Assembly (NCBI GenBank): GCA_039989475.1
Contig: JBDXHU010000002.1
Span: 682,001 to 746,000 of the forward strand
DNA length: 64,000 bases
Direction: 5' to 3'
From: JBDXHU01 sp039989475
GTDB lineage: Bacteria; Pseudomonadota; Gammaproteobacteria; Pseudomonadales; Halieaceae
Part shown: piece by piece, positions 17,365 through 27,513 of the stretch
Layout of the letters: the number at the start of each line of letters is the position of its first letter
Position numbering within the stretch: position 1 is the first letter of the stretch
The notes under the pieces: generated by a model
What the model saw: the letters and a program-made list of their open reading frames with translations, nothing else
Told to the model about the DNA's origin: nothing
The model's database searches: none
Made by a program: the position numbers and the translations under genes

Positions 17365-19551
17365 CTATTTCCTGCCTAGGCGCCAACAGCGATGAATTCG
17401 GGGGCGACGACGAAAGTCGAAGTCTATGCTTGATGCTGAAATATCTTCCACCTGGGCGAAATCCTCGACCGCCGCATCCAACTTGAAACTGCGCAGGTTG
17501 TTGGAAAAATACAACACGCCGTCGTCCCGTAATCGCGCCATGCTCGCCCGCAGCAATTCGACATGATCGCGCTGCACATCAAAGCTTCCCTCCATGCGCT
17601 TGGAATTGGAGAAGGAGGGAGGATCCAGCAGGATCAGGTCGAAATCTGCTTCGCATCCTGCCAGCCATTCCTGGCAATCCGCACGCTGCAAATGATGTGC
17701 CTCAGGGCCGAAGCCATTGAGCTCGAGGTTGCGCCGCGCCCAGTCCAGGTAGGTATTGGACATATCGACGCTGGTCGTTGAGCGGGCACCGCCGCTGGCC
17801 GCGTGGACAGATGCGGCCGCCGTGTAACAAAACAGGTTAAGAAAGTCCTTACCGCGAGACTCGGCCGCGAGCCGCAGGCGCAATGGCCGGTGATCCAGGA
17901 ACAGGCCGGTGTCCAGGTAATCACTGAGGTTGACCAGCAATTTCACCCGCCCTTCCCCGACCTCCATGAATTCGCCCTGCTCATTGCTGCGCTGGTATTG
18001 CTCGCGCCCCTTTTGCCGACGGCGCTGCTTGTAGAAGATCTGCTGTGGCTCTATCCCCGTCACCTGTGGCAAGGCCTGGCGAATATCTGCCAGGCGCTGT
18101 TCCGCAGCAGCCTCGGCAACGCCGGCCGGTGCCTTGTACTCCGCCACATGCAGAGCCTCGGCATAGCGATCAATGGCCACCGCGTATTCCGGCATATCCG
18201 CGTCGTACACCCGGTAGCAGCTGTAACCCTGCTTGCGCGCCCAGCGGTCCGCCTGCTGCAGGTTCTTACGCAGGCGATTGGCGAACATCTGCGCACCGGC
18301 CGATAGTTCGCCAGGCTTTTGCGAGTCCTGATCAGCAGGATCGCCGCCTGCCTGGGGCGCGTCCCGGCGTGGTCGCAACCGGTTCTCCTCAGTCAGCTCA
18401 AACAGTAACAGCGTGCAAGCCAGGGCGCCGTTATACAGGGTGTAACGCCGCTTGCTGCGCAAGCCGGTCGCCATTCCCAGCTCTTTCTCTGTGGTTAACA
18501 GGGCACCCTGCCAGCCGTTGAACTCGCGTAGCGCACCCTCGCCCCACTCACGGTACAGCGAGCTCAGGGCCTCCACATCTCCCAGTCGCTCGCCGTAGGG
18601 CGGGTTTGATATCAACAAGCCGTAATCTATGGGGCGATGTGAAGGCTTTTTCAGTGCTGCCAGCGGCTTGCAGCTGACCCTGACTATTTTTTCCAGACCT
18701 ACCCGCTGGATATTAGCCAGGGCTTTATCCACCACGGCTCGGCTTGCATCATAGCCACGTATTTCGGGTAATTGGCGAGCCTTCCCCTGGGCCGCTCGGG
18801 CTTCCGCATCGTTGCGCAGCGCCTGCCATTGCTCGGCATTGTGCAGGCGCAGACGCTCAAAGCTCCAACTCTCGCGGGCCAGTCCCGGGGCGATGTCAGC
18901 GGCCATCATCGCCGCTTCAATCAGCAAGGTGCCCGAACCGCACAGAGGATCAATAAGAGCGCCGCCACGGGCGGCTATACCCGGCCAATCAGCCCGCAGC
19001 AGCATTGCGGCGGCCAGGTTTTCCTTGAGCGGGGCCTTACCCGCCTCCAGCCGATAACCCCGCTGGTGCAAACTGCTACCGGCAAAATCCAGAGAGACCG
19101 CCAAACGACCCTTGTGCAGGCGCAGTTGGAAGCGCAGGTCGGCGCCCTTGCGCTGTACCTGTGGCCGGGTCAGCCCCAGCTTGCGGAAGCGATCGAGGAT
19201 GGCGTCCTTGGCCAACTGTGCGCCGTACTGGGTATTGCGGATGGAGCCACTCTGGCCGCTGAAGTCGATCACAAAGGTGAGACCGGGGGCCAGGTAATCC
19301 TCCCAGGCCACATCCAGCAGGGTCGCGTGAATATTGTCGCTATCACCCACCGGGTGCTCGCTAATCGACAGCAACACCCGGTTGGCCAGGCGCGTCCACA
19401 GCGCCACCCGATAGGCAACGGCCAGCGGACCGGCAAAGGCAACGCCGGCGATCGTCTCTTTTACGCTGTCCGCGCCGAGGCTTTCCAGCTCCTGCAGGAG
19501 CAGACTTTCGAGCCCGCGGGGGCAACTTGCAAACCATTGTTGGGTTTTCAT
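17365..19551 (-). CDS. rlmL: Bifunctional 23S rRNA methyltransferase RlmKL
   Basis: RlmKL makes m2G2445 and m7G2069 in 23S rRNA. The 728-residue protein has an N-terminal THUMP region, a first methyltransferase domain with LIDPLCGSGTLLIEAA and the catalytic LLISNPPYGERLG, then a second Rossmann methyltransferase with FLNLFCYTAAASVHAA and LILLDPPSFSNSK. The fused two-domain architecture is the gammaproteobacterial form. It lies divergent to rmf, an association also seen in other gammaproteobacteria. Intact and full length. Confidence 0.95.
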   Translation of the reverse strand: MKTQQWFASCPRGLESLLLQELESLGADSVKETIAGVAFAGPLAVAYRVALWTRLANRVLLSISEHPVGDSDNIHATLLDVAWEDYLAPGLTFVIDFSGQSGSIRNTQYGAQLAKDAILDRFRKLGLTRPQVQRKGADLRFQLRLHKGRLAVSLDFAGSSLHQRGYRLEAGKAPLKENLAAAMLLRADWPGIAARGGALIDPLCGSGTLLIEAAMMAADIAPGLARESWSFERLRLHNAEQWQALRNDAEARAAQGKARQLPEIRGYDASRAVVDKALANIQRVGLEKIVRVSCKPLAALKKPSHRPIDYGLLISNPPYGERLGDVEALSSLYREWGEGALREFNGWQGALLTTEKELGMATGLRSKRRYTLYNGALACTLLLFELTEENRLRPRRDAPQAGGDPADQDSQKPGELSAGAQMFANRLRKNLQQADRWARKQGYSCYRVYDADMPEYAVAIDRYAEALHVAEYKAPAGVAEAAAEQRLADIRQALPQVTGIEPQQIFYKQRRRQKGREQYQRSNEQGEFMEVGEGRVKLLVNLSDYLDTGLFLDHRPLRLRLAAESRGKDFLNLFCYTAAASVHAASGGARSTTSVDMSNTYLDWARRNLELNGFGPEAHHLQRADCQEWLAGCEADFDLILLDPPSFSNSKRMEGSFDVQRDHVELLRASMARLRDDGVLYFSNNLRSFKLDAAVEDFAQVEDISASSIDFDFRRRPRIHRCWRLGRK

Positions 19552-19661
19552 CGGTCGAAACTATAAAGACTCTGGCGCTTATAACAAATTAATGTTGGAT
19601 GGCTTGATGCCAGATTGGTTACATTGAGACCAAGTGACGACTGAGGAGAAGAGAGCAAAAT

Positions 19662-19865
19662 ATGAGAAGACCAAAACGTGATATGAATGACCGCGCCTTC
19701 CAGAAGGGCTACCACGCCGGACTGGTCGGACGCTCCGTAGAAACCTGCCCCCACTCAGCTGAAGCACAGCGCCAATTCTGGCTCTCCGGCTGGCGTGAAG
19801 GACGCAGTGACCATTGGGATGGTTACACCGGCGTCTCTGGCATGCACAGGGAAATGCAGCAGTAA
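19662..19865 (+). CDS. rmf: Ribosome modulation factor
   Basis: RMF dimerises 70S ribosomes into inactive 100S particles in stationary phase. The 67-residue basic protein has the family pattern MRRPKRDMNDRAFQKGY, AGLVGRS and WLSGWREGR. A GAGGAGAAGAGAG element precedes the ATG. Upstream, TTGGAT and TTACAT are possible -35 and -10 elements, but weak ones. It converges with the GDH gene with a 45-bp gap. Confidence 0.95.
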   Translation: MRRPKRDMNDRAFQKGYHAGLVGRSVETCPHSAEAQRQFWLSGWREGRSDHWDGYTGVSGMHREMQQ

Positions 19866-19910
19866 GCCACTGGACCAGGCCGGCACAACGCCACAAGGTC
19901 CTCAACATAA

Positions 19911-22900
19911 TCAATGCAGGCTGCTCTGGGCCAGGTCCAGCAGCTCCCGATTGGCTACCGCAAACATCGCAAAGTCCGGCGCTGGGGCGGCGTGCAGGTC
20001 GGTCAGCATATGTTGCCAGCGACTGATCAACGCCTCCTCCTGCTTCATCCAACGCTCTATGCACAGCTCCGCATCACGCTTTTCACAGATATGCTTGAGT
20101 GCACCTACCGCGAGTGAACGCTGCTGCCACTCCAGGTCTTCCAAATAGGTATCGCGGGCCAGGGCCTGCCATTCGTTCTCGATCTTGGCCGAGGTAATCT
20201 GCGTGGCGAACCAATCCAGCTCCAGCTTCTCGCCGAGCATGAAAAACAGCTCTGCCACCTCCAGCGCGGTGGCCTCCGAGTCACGTGCCGCCTCGATGAT
20301 ACCCATTGCCGCATAGAGGTGCTGGCTGCCTGCTACAAACTGGGCCAATTCACTGTCCACGTTTTGTTTAACCAGGCGCTGGTACCTGTCTCGTACCTCA
20401 TTCGCCGCCTGGCCGGCAATCAATCCGGGCAGGGCCGATTCCAGCTCGGCAACCCCGGGCTGGAATTCCGCGATAGCCTGGGCCGGGTCCAGCTCGTGGC
20501 GCCGGTTGCGCAATAACCAGCGACAGGCCCGTCGCATCAAACGCACCAGCTCGACCTGCACGGCTGTTTGCACGCTGCTTTCAACCTGGAAATCCAGCGC
20601 CTCTATCGCCCGCCACTGCTGTGGCAGGTTGAATATATCGCGGGCCGTGACATAGGCTGCCGCGACTTCCGCTATCGCTGCTCCCGTGGAGCCAACCAGG
20701 CGCCCGACAAAGCTGACGCCGACCCGGTTGACCATATCGTTGGCGATCTGGGTGGCGATGATTTCACGGCGCAGGCCGTGGCCGTGCACCTCCTCGCCAT
20801 ACTCCTCCAGCAACCTTGGAGGAAATGCCCCTTCAATAGCCCGCGACAGGTAGCTGTCATTGGGCAGGCGGGAGCCACTTAGCTCCTCCTTAAGAATACC
20901 CTTGCTATAGGACACCAGGACCGACAACTCGGGGCGGGTCAATCCGGCTCCGGCCATGCGCCGCTCCACCAGCTCTTCCTCTGAGGGCAAGAACTCGAGC
21001 TTGCGATCCAGCCTGCCGGATTCCTCCAGCCGCGCAATTATCCTTGCGTATTCCCCGGCCCGATGCGCCGACTCACTTTCCGCCAGACTTATCGCCTGGG
21101 TTTGCAAGTAGTTATTGTCCAGCACCAGCTCGGAAACACTGTCGGTCATCTCCTCAAGCAAACGGTTGCGGTGTTTGGCGGTAAGGTCACCCCGGGTCAC
21201 CACTGAATTCAGGAGAATCTTGATGTTGACCTCATGGTCAGAACAATCGACCCCACCGGCATTGTCAATGAAGTCGGTGTTGCAGCGCCCGCCATTGAGC
21301 GCAAATTCAACTCGCCCCAATTGCGTCAGGCCGAGGTTGCCGCCCTCGCCTACCACCCGACAGCGAAGCTCACCGCCGTCTACCCGCAATCCGTCATTGG
21401 CCTTGTCGCCAACATCGGCATGCAGTTCGGTGCTGGCTTTAACATAGGTACCGATACCCCCGTTCCAGAGCAGATCAACCGGCGCCTTCAGACAGGCGGT
21501 GATCAACTCGTTCGGGGGCAGGGCTTTCTCCTCGATGCCGAAGCGTTCCTGCATTTGCGGCGATATCGGGATCGATTTGGCGCTGCGCTTGAATATCCCA
21601 CCGCCCTCCGAGATAAGCTCGGCGTTGAAGTCCTCCCAACTGGATCGATCCATGGCGAACAGCCGCTGTCGTTCAGGGAATGTCGCCGCCGAATCCGGGT
21701 TGGGATCGATAAAGATATGCAGGTGATTGAAGGCGGCCACCAACTGGATGTGCTCTGACAGCAACATACCGTTGCCAAAGACGTCGCCGGCCATGTCACC
21801 AACTCCCACTACCGTGAAGTCGGTCTCCTGGCAATTGATACCCATTTCGCGGAAATGCCGCTGCACTGACACCCAGGCACCGCGCGCGGTAATACCCATC
21901 TTCTTGTGATCGTAACCAACACTGCCGCCGGAGGCGAAGGCGTCGCCTAGCCAAAAGCCATACTCTTCAGACAGGGCATTGGCGATATCGGAAAACGTGG
22001 CCGTACCCTTGTCGGCAGCCACCACAAGATAGGTGTCGTCCGGATCTTTTCTCACCACCTGCGCTGGCGGGTCGACCTCACCTGCGACCAGGTTGTCGGT
22101 GATATCCAGCAGGCCGCGAATGAATATCTGGTAGCAGGCAATACCCTCGGCCTGCAGTTCCTCGCGACTGGCATTGGGCAACTGGCGCTTGCAGACAAAG
22201 CCTCCCTTGGCACCGACCGGCACAATAACCGCGTTCTTGACCTGTTGAGCCTTGACCAGTCCCAGAACCTCGGTTCGAAAATCCTCATGGCGATCAGACC
22301 AGCGCAGGCCGCCACGGGCAACCTTGCCACCGCGCAGGTGTACGCCCTCTACCCGCGGCGAATAGACAAATATCTCGAAGGCAGGCCGTGGCTTCGGCAT
22401 GTCAGGGATATCCCGCGGCTGCATCTTGAACGAGAAGTAGCTCTTGCTCTTGCCCTCGGCATCGGTTTGGAAAAAATTGGTGCGCAGCGTGGCCTGAATC
22501 AGGGCCAGGTACTGGCGGATAATCCGGTCCTGGCCGAGATTCTCTACCTGCTCAAGCGAGGCTTCCACCCGGTCCAGCACTTCCTGTTCGCGGGAACTGC
22601 GCCAACTGTCGTCGCCTTCCAGCTGTGGATCAAAGCGCGTCAGGAACAGCTCGACAATGGAGCCCGTGATGTGAAAATTCTCAGCCAGTGTTTCGGCAAT
22701 ATACTCAGTACTAAAGCCAAAGTTGATCTGCTTCAGGTACTTCGCGTAGGAACGCAACAAGGCAATCTCACGCCAGTTCATCTGCGTGCCCAGCAACAAG
22801 CGGTTGAAGGAATCGCTTTCCGCTTCACCGAACCAGATTCGTTCGAAGGCGTCGGTAAATTCGTCGCGCACATTATCCAGGTCTATGTTGCCACCCAGGG

Positions 22901-24737
22901 AGTAATGCAGGCTGAAGTCCTGCATCCAGTAAACCTCGCCGTCCTTGTCCCTGACACCGTAGGGAGTCTCGGCCAGCACACGCAGGCCCAGGTTCTCCAA
23001 AATAGGCAACACATCAGACAGCGGCAGCGATACCCCACGCTGAAACAGTCGGAAGCGCAGCTGATCTTCACCCTCATCCACCATGCGGTAGAAACTCATT
23101 TCCAGTGCACGACCCTTTGCCACAGAGATCATGCGGCCGGTATCCATTACCGCCACCCGGGGATCAAATGCGTCGCGGTAGCCAGCCGGGAAGCCGGCGC
23201 CGAACTGATCAAAGTACTCAGCACCCAGCTCTTCGCCGTACTCCTCTATAAGCCGCTCGCGGAAACGATCTTCCCAGGACTGGGTGGTGTCGACGATCGC
23301 CTGCTCCAACTCCAGCAGGTCGTATTCGATGCGCCGCGAGGGATCCAGCAAGAGCACAAAGTGAATCCGTACCAGGATGGACTCTGTAAAGAACGTCGTA
23401 AACTCACTCTCCTGCGCACCCAGCGCATCACAGAGCATGTTCTGGATTTTGATGCGCTTTTCCGTGGTGTAGCGATCTCGCGGCATATAAACCATGCAGT
23501 TGAAAAACTTGCCATGCACATCGGGTCGCGCGAACAGGCGTATCTTGCGCCGTTCCTGCAACTGGTTAACCGCGGTCGCCATGCGGTAGAGGTCTTCCTC
23601 CGTACCCTGGAACAACTCGTCCCGCGGAAAAAGTTCCAGTACCCGGGCCAACTCACGTCCCTCGTGATTGCTCATATCGAGACCAGACAGCTGCATAACC
23701 TCATTAATTTTATTGCGCACAATGGGGATCAGCGTGGGGCTGTCGGAATAGACAGAGAAGGTGTACAGGCCCATGAAGCGGTGCTGCAGAATGACTTCGC
23801 CCTGCTCATCAAACTGGTTGACCTCGATATAGTCGGGATAGGCGAAGCGATGTACGCGAGACCGAATACGCGACTTGGAAAAAGTCAGCTGTCGACCCAG
23901 CGCGCCCTCTGCCGCAGACTCTTCGATATCCCGGGCCAAATCCAGCCGACCGCTGGTGCCGCGATCCCTGAGCAGGCCGAGCCGGGCTTCCTGGATATCG
24001 ACAACCTGGCGCTGCTCGCCGCTATGCTGAACTCCCAGGCATTCATAGCCCAGCAAGGTCATATGGTTCTGGTCGACCCACTCCAGGAAGGCAACACTCT
24101 CATCGCGCTGCGCCTTTTCCACCTGCGTGTCGGCACCGACCATGGCAATTACCTCGGCCAGCTTTTCGCGCATGGCGGAAAAATCGTCGACCACAGAGGC
24201 TACCTCGGCAAGAATATCCTGCAGAGACTCCCGCATCGCATCAATTTCTGCGCGATCGGTACAGCGATCTATCTCGAAATAGATCAAGCTGACCACATCG
24301 TTCTCACGCTCGCTGTTGATCGCGGTTATGTTGTCCTGCTCATCGCGCTGCAAACTGAAGTTCTGGCCGTGCAGCTTGTGCACATTGGCAGTACGACGAT
24401 TCAATTCCCCGCGTGCGGAGTCCAACAGGAAAGGCATGTCCCGCGACATAATGACAACCACCGTGTGGTTGCTTTCCCAGCCGTGTTTTTCGAGATCGGG
24501 ATTGAAAATCCTTACCTTGGCTTCACCACCATCCCAGTGCTGCAAGGCCCGAAAGGCGCCAAAGATAAAACCGTAAAGGTCGTCTACGCCTACATCGCGC
24601 AGGTCTTGAGAAGGGAAACTGCGAAAAAATGTCTTCGCCAGCGCATCTACCGCCACGGCGTGTTCAGCATCGGCGCTACTGGCAACCAATTGCTTCAATT
24701 CATGTAGCAGTTTCTTCTTGCCTTTTTCCCAGCCCAT
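19911..24737 (-). CDS. gdhB: NAD-specific glutamate dehydrogenase, large (180-kDa class)
   Basis: This 1608-residue enzyme oxidatively deaminates glutamate to 2-oxoglutarate with NAD+, mainly for catabolism. It has the long N-terminal ACT-like regulatory regions and a catalytic core that includes GGLRWSDRHEDFRTEVLGLV, PVGAKGGFV and VGVGDMAGDVFGNGML. The start chosen is the ATG 5 bp after GAGG; a GTG one codon upstream is also possible. Size and domain order match Pseudomonas GdhB-type enzymes. Long antisense frames across it are a GC-bias effect. Confidence 0.95.
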   Translation of the reverse strand: MGWEKGKKKLLHELKQLVASSADAEHAVAVDALAKTFFRSFPSQDLRDVGVDDLYGFIFGAFRALQHWDGGEAKVRIFNPDLEKHGWESNHTVVVIMSRDMPFLLDSARGELNRRTANVHKLHGQNFSLQRDEQDNITAINSERENDVVSLIYFEIDRCTDRAEIDAMRESLQDILAEVASVVDDFSAMREKLAEVIAMVGADTQVEKAQRDESVAFLEWVDQNHMTLLGYECLGVQHSGEQRQVVDIQEARLGLLRDRGTSGRLDLARDIEESAAEGALGRQLTFSKSRIRSRVHRFAYPDYIEVNQFDEQGEVILQHRFMGLYTFSVYSDSPTLIPIVRNKINEVMQLSGLDMSNHEGRELARVLELFPRDELFQGTEEDLYRMATAVNQLQERRKIRLFARPDVHGKFFNCMVYMPRDRYTTEKRIKIQNMLCDALGAQESEFTTFFTESILVRIHFVLLLDPSRRIEYDLLELEQAIVDTTQSWEDRFRERLIEEYGEELGAEYFDQFGAGFPAGYRDAFDPRVAVMDTGRMISVAKGRALEMSFYRMVDEGEDQLRFRLFQRGVSLPLSDVLPILENLGLRVLAETPYGVRDKDGEVYWMQDFSLHYSLGGNIDLDNVRDEFTDAFERIWFGEAESDSFNRLLLGTQMNWREIALLRSYAKYLKQINFGFSTEYIAETLAENFHITGSIVELFLTRFDPQLEGDDSWRSSREQEVLDRVEASLEQVENLGQDRIIRQYLALIQATLRTNFFQTDAEGKSKSYFSFKMQPRDIPDMPKPRPAFEIFVYSPRVEGVHLRGGKVARGGLRWSDRHEDFRTEVLGLVKAQQVKNAVIVPVGAKGGFVCKRQLPNASREELQAEGIACYQIFIRGLLDITDNLVAGEVDPPAQVVRKDPDDTYLVVAADKGTATFSDIANALSEEYGFWLGDAFASGGSVGYDHKKMGITARGAWVSVQRHFREMGINCQETDFTVVGVGDMAGDVFGNGMLLSEHIQLVAAFNHLHIFIDPNPDSAATFPERQRLFAMDRSSWEDFNAELISEGGGIFKRSAKSIPISPQMQERFGIEEKALPPNELITACLKAPVDLLWNGGIGTYVKASTELHADVGDKANDGLRVDGGELRCRVVGEGGNLGLTQLGRVEFALNGGRCNTDFIDNAGGVDCSDHEVNIKILLNSVVTRGDLTAKHRNRLLEEMTDSVSELVLDNNYLQTQAISLAESESAHRAGEYARIIARLEESGRLDRKLEFLPSEEELVERRMAGAGLTRPELSVLVSYSKGILKEELSGSRLPNDSYLSRAIEGAFPPRLLEEYGEEVHGHGLRREIIATQIANDMVNRVGVSFVGRLVGSTGAAIAEVAAAYVTARDIFNLPQQWRAIEALDFQVESSVQTAVQVELVRLMRRACRWLLRNRRHELDPAQAIAEFQPGVAELESALPGLIAGQAANEVRDRYQRLVKQNVDSELAQFVAGSQHLYAAMGIIEAARDSEATALEVAELFFMLGEKLELDWFATQITSAKIENEWQALARDTYLEDLEWQQRSLAVGALKHICEKRDAELCIERWMKQEEALISRWQHMLTDLHAAPAPDFAMFAVANRELLDLAQSSLH

Positions 24738-24857
24738 CACAACCTCGGTGCGTTTAATTGCTGCGCCAGTTTATCGCGCATATCTATTAAGAATAGTCCA
24801 TTTGGCCATTCTAGAAGTAGCTATTCATTTCCCCGCAGACCCATGGCCAGCAGCCCA

Positions 24858-27494
24858 TTAGCCTGGTTCAGCCAGGGATTTACTCACCACCTCGAAAACG
24901 TCCTTGGACAATTGCGGTAGTTCGGCAATCTGTTGCAAGGTCGCTTGCATCTGCTCGCGCCGGCCCGCATATCGACGCCAGCGCGTCAGCGGCGTTAGCA
25001 GGCGCGAGGCGATCTGTGGATTACTGGCATTCAACTCGGTAATCACCTCAAGCAATAACTGGTAGCCAGCCCCATCGGCGCGGTGAAAGTTGCAGGGATT
25101 GGCGCTGCAAAACGCGCCCACCAGCGAGCGCACCTTATTAGGATTGCGCATCTGGAAGGCAGGGTGACCCATGAGTTCACGCACGCGCTCCAGATTGCCC
25201 GGCTGCGGGCACAGCGCCTGTACCAGGAACCACTGATTAACTACCAGCGGCTCGTGTTGCCAGCGCTGGTAAAAGTCTTGCAGCAATTCACCGCGCTGCG
25301 CTTCGCTGCCGCAATTCACCACCGAGGTCAGTGCTGACAGTTGATCGGTCATATTAGAGGCAGCATGATACTGTGCTATCGCCAACTCGATACCGCGCTC
25401 ACTGGCCAGGGCCAGGTAAGCCAGGCAGGCATTGCGCAAACTGCGGCGAGCAATTTGTTCTGCGCTCGGCTGATAATCCTCGGTGCTGGCCAGGTCCGCA
25501 TAGCGCTGCTCTAGCAGTTCACCCAGTTCACTGCCGATGGCTTTACGCACACATTCGCGACCCCGGTGTATGGCCTCGACATCGATCTCCTCTGCCAGTT
25601 CCGCCAGGTAGTTCTCACTGGGCAGGCGTAACATCTCTGCAACCATATAGGGATCGAGGGATTCATCGCTCAACAGCGCCCGGAATGCATCCAGCAATGC
25701 ACTGTCCACTGCCCCATCCGCGGCGGCGTCATTGATCACGGCGATGGCCAGTTGCTGACAGGCATCCCAGCGACAAAAGCCATCGCTATCGCGCGCCATG
25801 ATAAAGGCCAGTTGTTCGCGGCTATAGTTGTAGCTCAACTTCACTGGTGCGGAAAAACCGCGCAGCAAAGACGGCACCGGCCGTTCCGCCAGGCCGGTAA
25901 AAACAAAACTCTGTTCTGATTCCGTCAGCTCCAAAACCTGCGAGGTATTATCGGCAGTGTCCGGGTCTGCAGCTTGCCCCTGTAATGCCAGCGGCAAGTC
26001 ACCCGCCTCACCCAACAGGCCAATAGCGACCGGAATATGAAAGGCTGCCTTGTCATCCTGCCCAGGCGTTGCCGGGCAAGTCTGGCTAAAGCTCAGGCGG
26101 TAATTACCCGCGGCCTCATCCCACTCATCACTGACAACCAGTCGCGGTGTTCCGGCCTGGCTGTACCAGCGGCGAAACTGTGTCAGGTCGCGATCGCCGG
26201 CAACTTCCATTGCGGCCAAAAAGTCATCGCAGGTTACGGCCTGGCCATCGTGCCGCTCGAAGTAAAGATCCGAGCCGCGCCTGAAGGCCTCCGCGCCCAG
26301 CAGGGTGTGCAGCATGCGCACCACTTCGGCACCCTTTTCATAAATCGTGACCGTATAAAAGTTGGAGATTTCGATATAGGAATCTGGCCGCACCGGGTGC
26401 GCCATGGGACCGGCATCCTCGGCAAACTGCACGCTGCGCAATAGCGCCACATCTTCTACCCGCTTGACTGTGCGCGAGCCCATGTCCGAGGAAAATTCCG
26501 CATCACGATAAACCGTGAAGCCTTCTTTCAGGCTGAGCTGAAACCAGTCACGGCAGGTCACACGATTACCTGACCAGTTGTGAAAATATTCGTGGGCAAC
26601 CACCGCTTCGACCCGCTGGAAGGCCTGGTCAGTCGTCGTCGAATGATGCGCCAACACGCAGGAGGTGTTGAAAATATTCAGGCTCTTGTTTTCCATCGCC
26701 CCCATATTGAAGTCATCGACCGCCACGATATTGAATATATCCAGGTCGTATTCCCGGCCAAACACGGTCTCATCCCAGCGCATGGAATTTTTCAGGGCGA
26801 GCATGGCATGATCACACTTGTCGAGATCCTTGGGCTCAACAAAAATCTTCAGGGCCACCTCGCGGCCACTGCAGGTGGTAAAGCTGTCCTCAATGCAGGC
26901 GAGGTCGCCGGCCACCAGTGCGAACAGGTAGGCAGGCTTGGGAAAAGGATCCTCCCAGACTGTCCAGTGGCGCTGTTCATCGGCGCCGCTATCGACCAGG
27001 TTGCCATTGCTCAGCAGCACCGGGTAGCGCTCCTTGTCTGCTTCCACCCGCACCGTGAACACAGCCATGACGTCCGGCCGATCCAGGTAATAGGTGATCT
27101 TGCGAAAACCCTCGGCCTCGCACTGGGTGCAAAACATGGTGCGGGATTTGTACAGACCTTCCAGCGAGGTGTTGTCCTGGGGCTGGATACGGGTCACGCA
27201 GTAGAGCTCGAATTCAGCCGGCGACTCGGCAATGTGCAGGCTCTCAGGCCCTACACTGTATTCAGACTCGGCCAGCGCTCGCCCATCGATCTCCAGTTGC
27301 AGAAGCTCCAGTTCCTGCCCGTGCAGTTCCAGTGGCGCCGACTGATCGGCCGCCGGGTTGCGGCGCAGCGAAAGCCTCGACCTGACCACCGCGTGGTCCT
27401 CGTGCAGTTCAAACTCCAGCCGCGTGGCATCAATCAGGTAGGCCGGGGGCTGGTAGTCCTTCAGGTAAATTGCACTGGGCTGTGCGTCTCTCAT
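24858..27494 (-). CDS. pepN: Aminopeptidase N (M1 family)
   Basis: PepN is a cytoplasmic zinc aminopeptidase that removes N-terminal residues from peptides. The substrate-binding GAMEN motif (MGAMENKSLNIF) and the zinc site HEYFH with the downstream Glu in LSLKEGFTVYRD are intact. From the ATG at 27494, which has AAGGAAA upstream, the protein is 878 residues, the size of E. coli PepN. An in-frame start 25 codons earlier is less likely because the good Shine-Dalgarno lies between the two. It follows the DUF2797 gene by 19 bp. Confidence 0.96.
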   Translation of the reverse strand: MRDAQPSAIYLKDYQPPAYLIDATRLEFELHEDHAVVRSRLSLRRNPAADQSAPLELHGQELELLQLEIDGRALAESEYSVGPESLHIAESPAEFELYCVTRIQPQDNTSLEGLYKSRTMFCTQCEAEGFRKITYYLDRPDVMAVFTVRVEADKERYPVLLSNGNLVDSGADEQRHWTVWEDPFPKPAYLFALVAGDLACIEDSFTTCSGREVALKIFVEPKDLDKCDHAMLALKNSMRWDETVFGREYDLDIFNIVAVDDFNMGAMENKSLNIFNTSCVLAHHSTTTDQAFQRVEAVVAHEYFHNWSGNRVTCRDWFQLSLKEGFTVYRDAEFSSDMGSRTVKRVEDVALLRSVQFAEDAGPMAHPVRPDSYIEISNFYTVTIYEKGAEVVRMLHTLLGAEAFRRGSDLYFERHDGQAVTCDDFLAAMEVAGDRDLTQFRRWYSQAGTPRLVVSDEWDEAAGNYRLSFSQTCPATPGQDDKAAFHIPVAIGLLGEAGDLPLALQGQAADPDTADNTSQVLELTESEQSFVFTGLAERPVPSLLRGFSAPVKLSYNYSREQLAFIMARDSDGFCRWDACQQLAIAVINDAAADGAVDSALLDAFRALLSDESLDPYMVAEMLRLPSENYLAELAEEIDVEAIHRGRECVRKAIGSELGELLEQRYADLASTEDYQPSAEQIARRSLRNACLAYLALASERGIELAIAQYHAASNMTDQLSALTSVVNCGSEAQRGELLQDFYQRWQHEPLVVNQWFLVQALCPQPGNLERVRELMGHPAFQMRNPNKVRSLVGAFCSANPCNFHRADGAGYQLLLEVITELNASNPQIASRLLTPLTRWRRYAGRREQMQATLQQIAELPQLSKDVFEVVSKSLAEPG

Positions 27495-27513
27495 CGTGCT
27501 TTCCTTTTTTTGT

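Noticed and set aside
22245..24707. 820-codon open frame antisense to the glutamate dehydrogenase gene
   Set aside because: It mirrors the codon structure of gdhB in GC-rich DNA, has no recognisable domain, and the sense gene is clearly coding.
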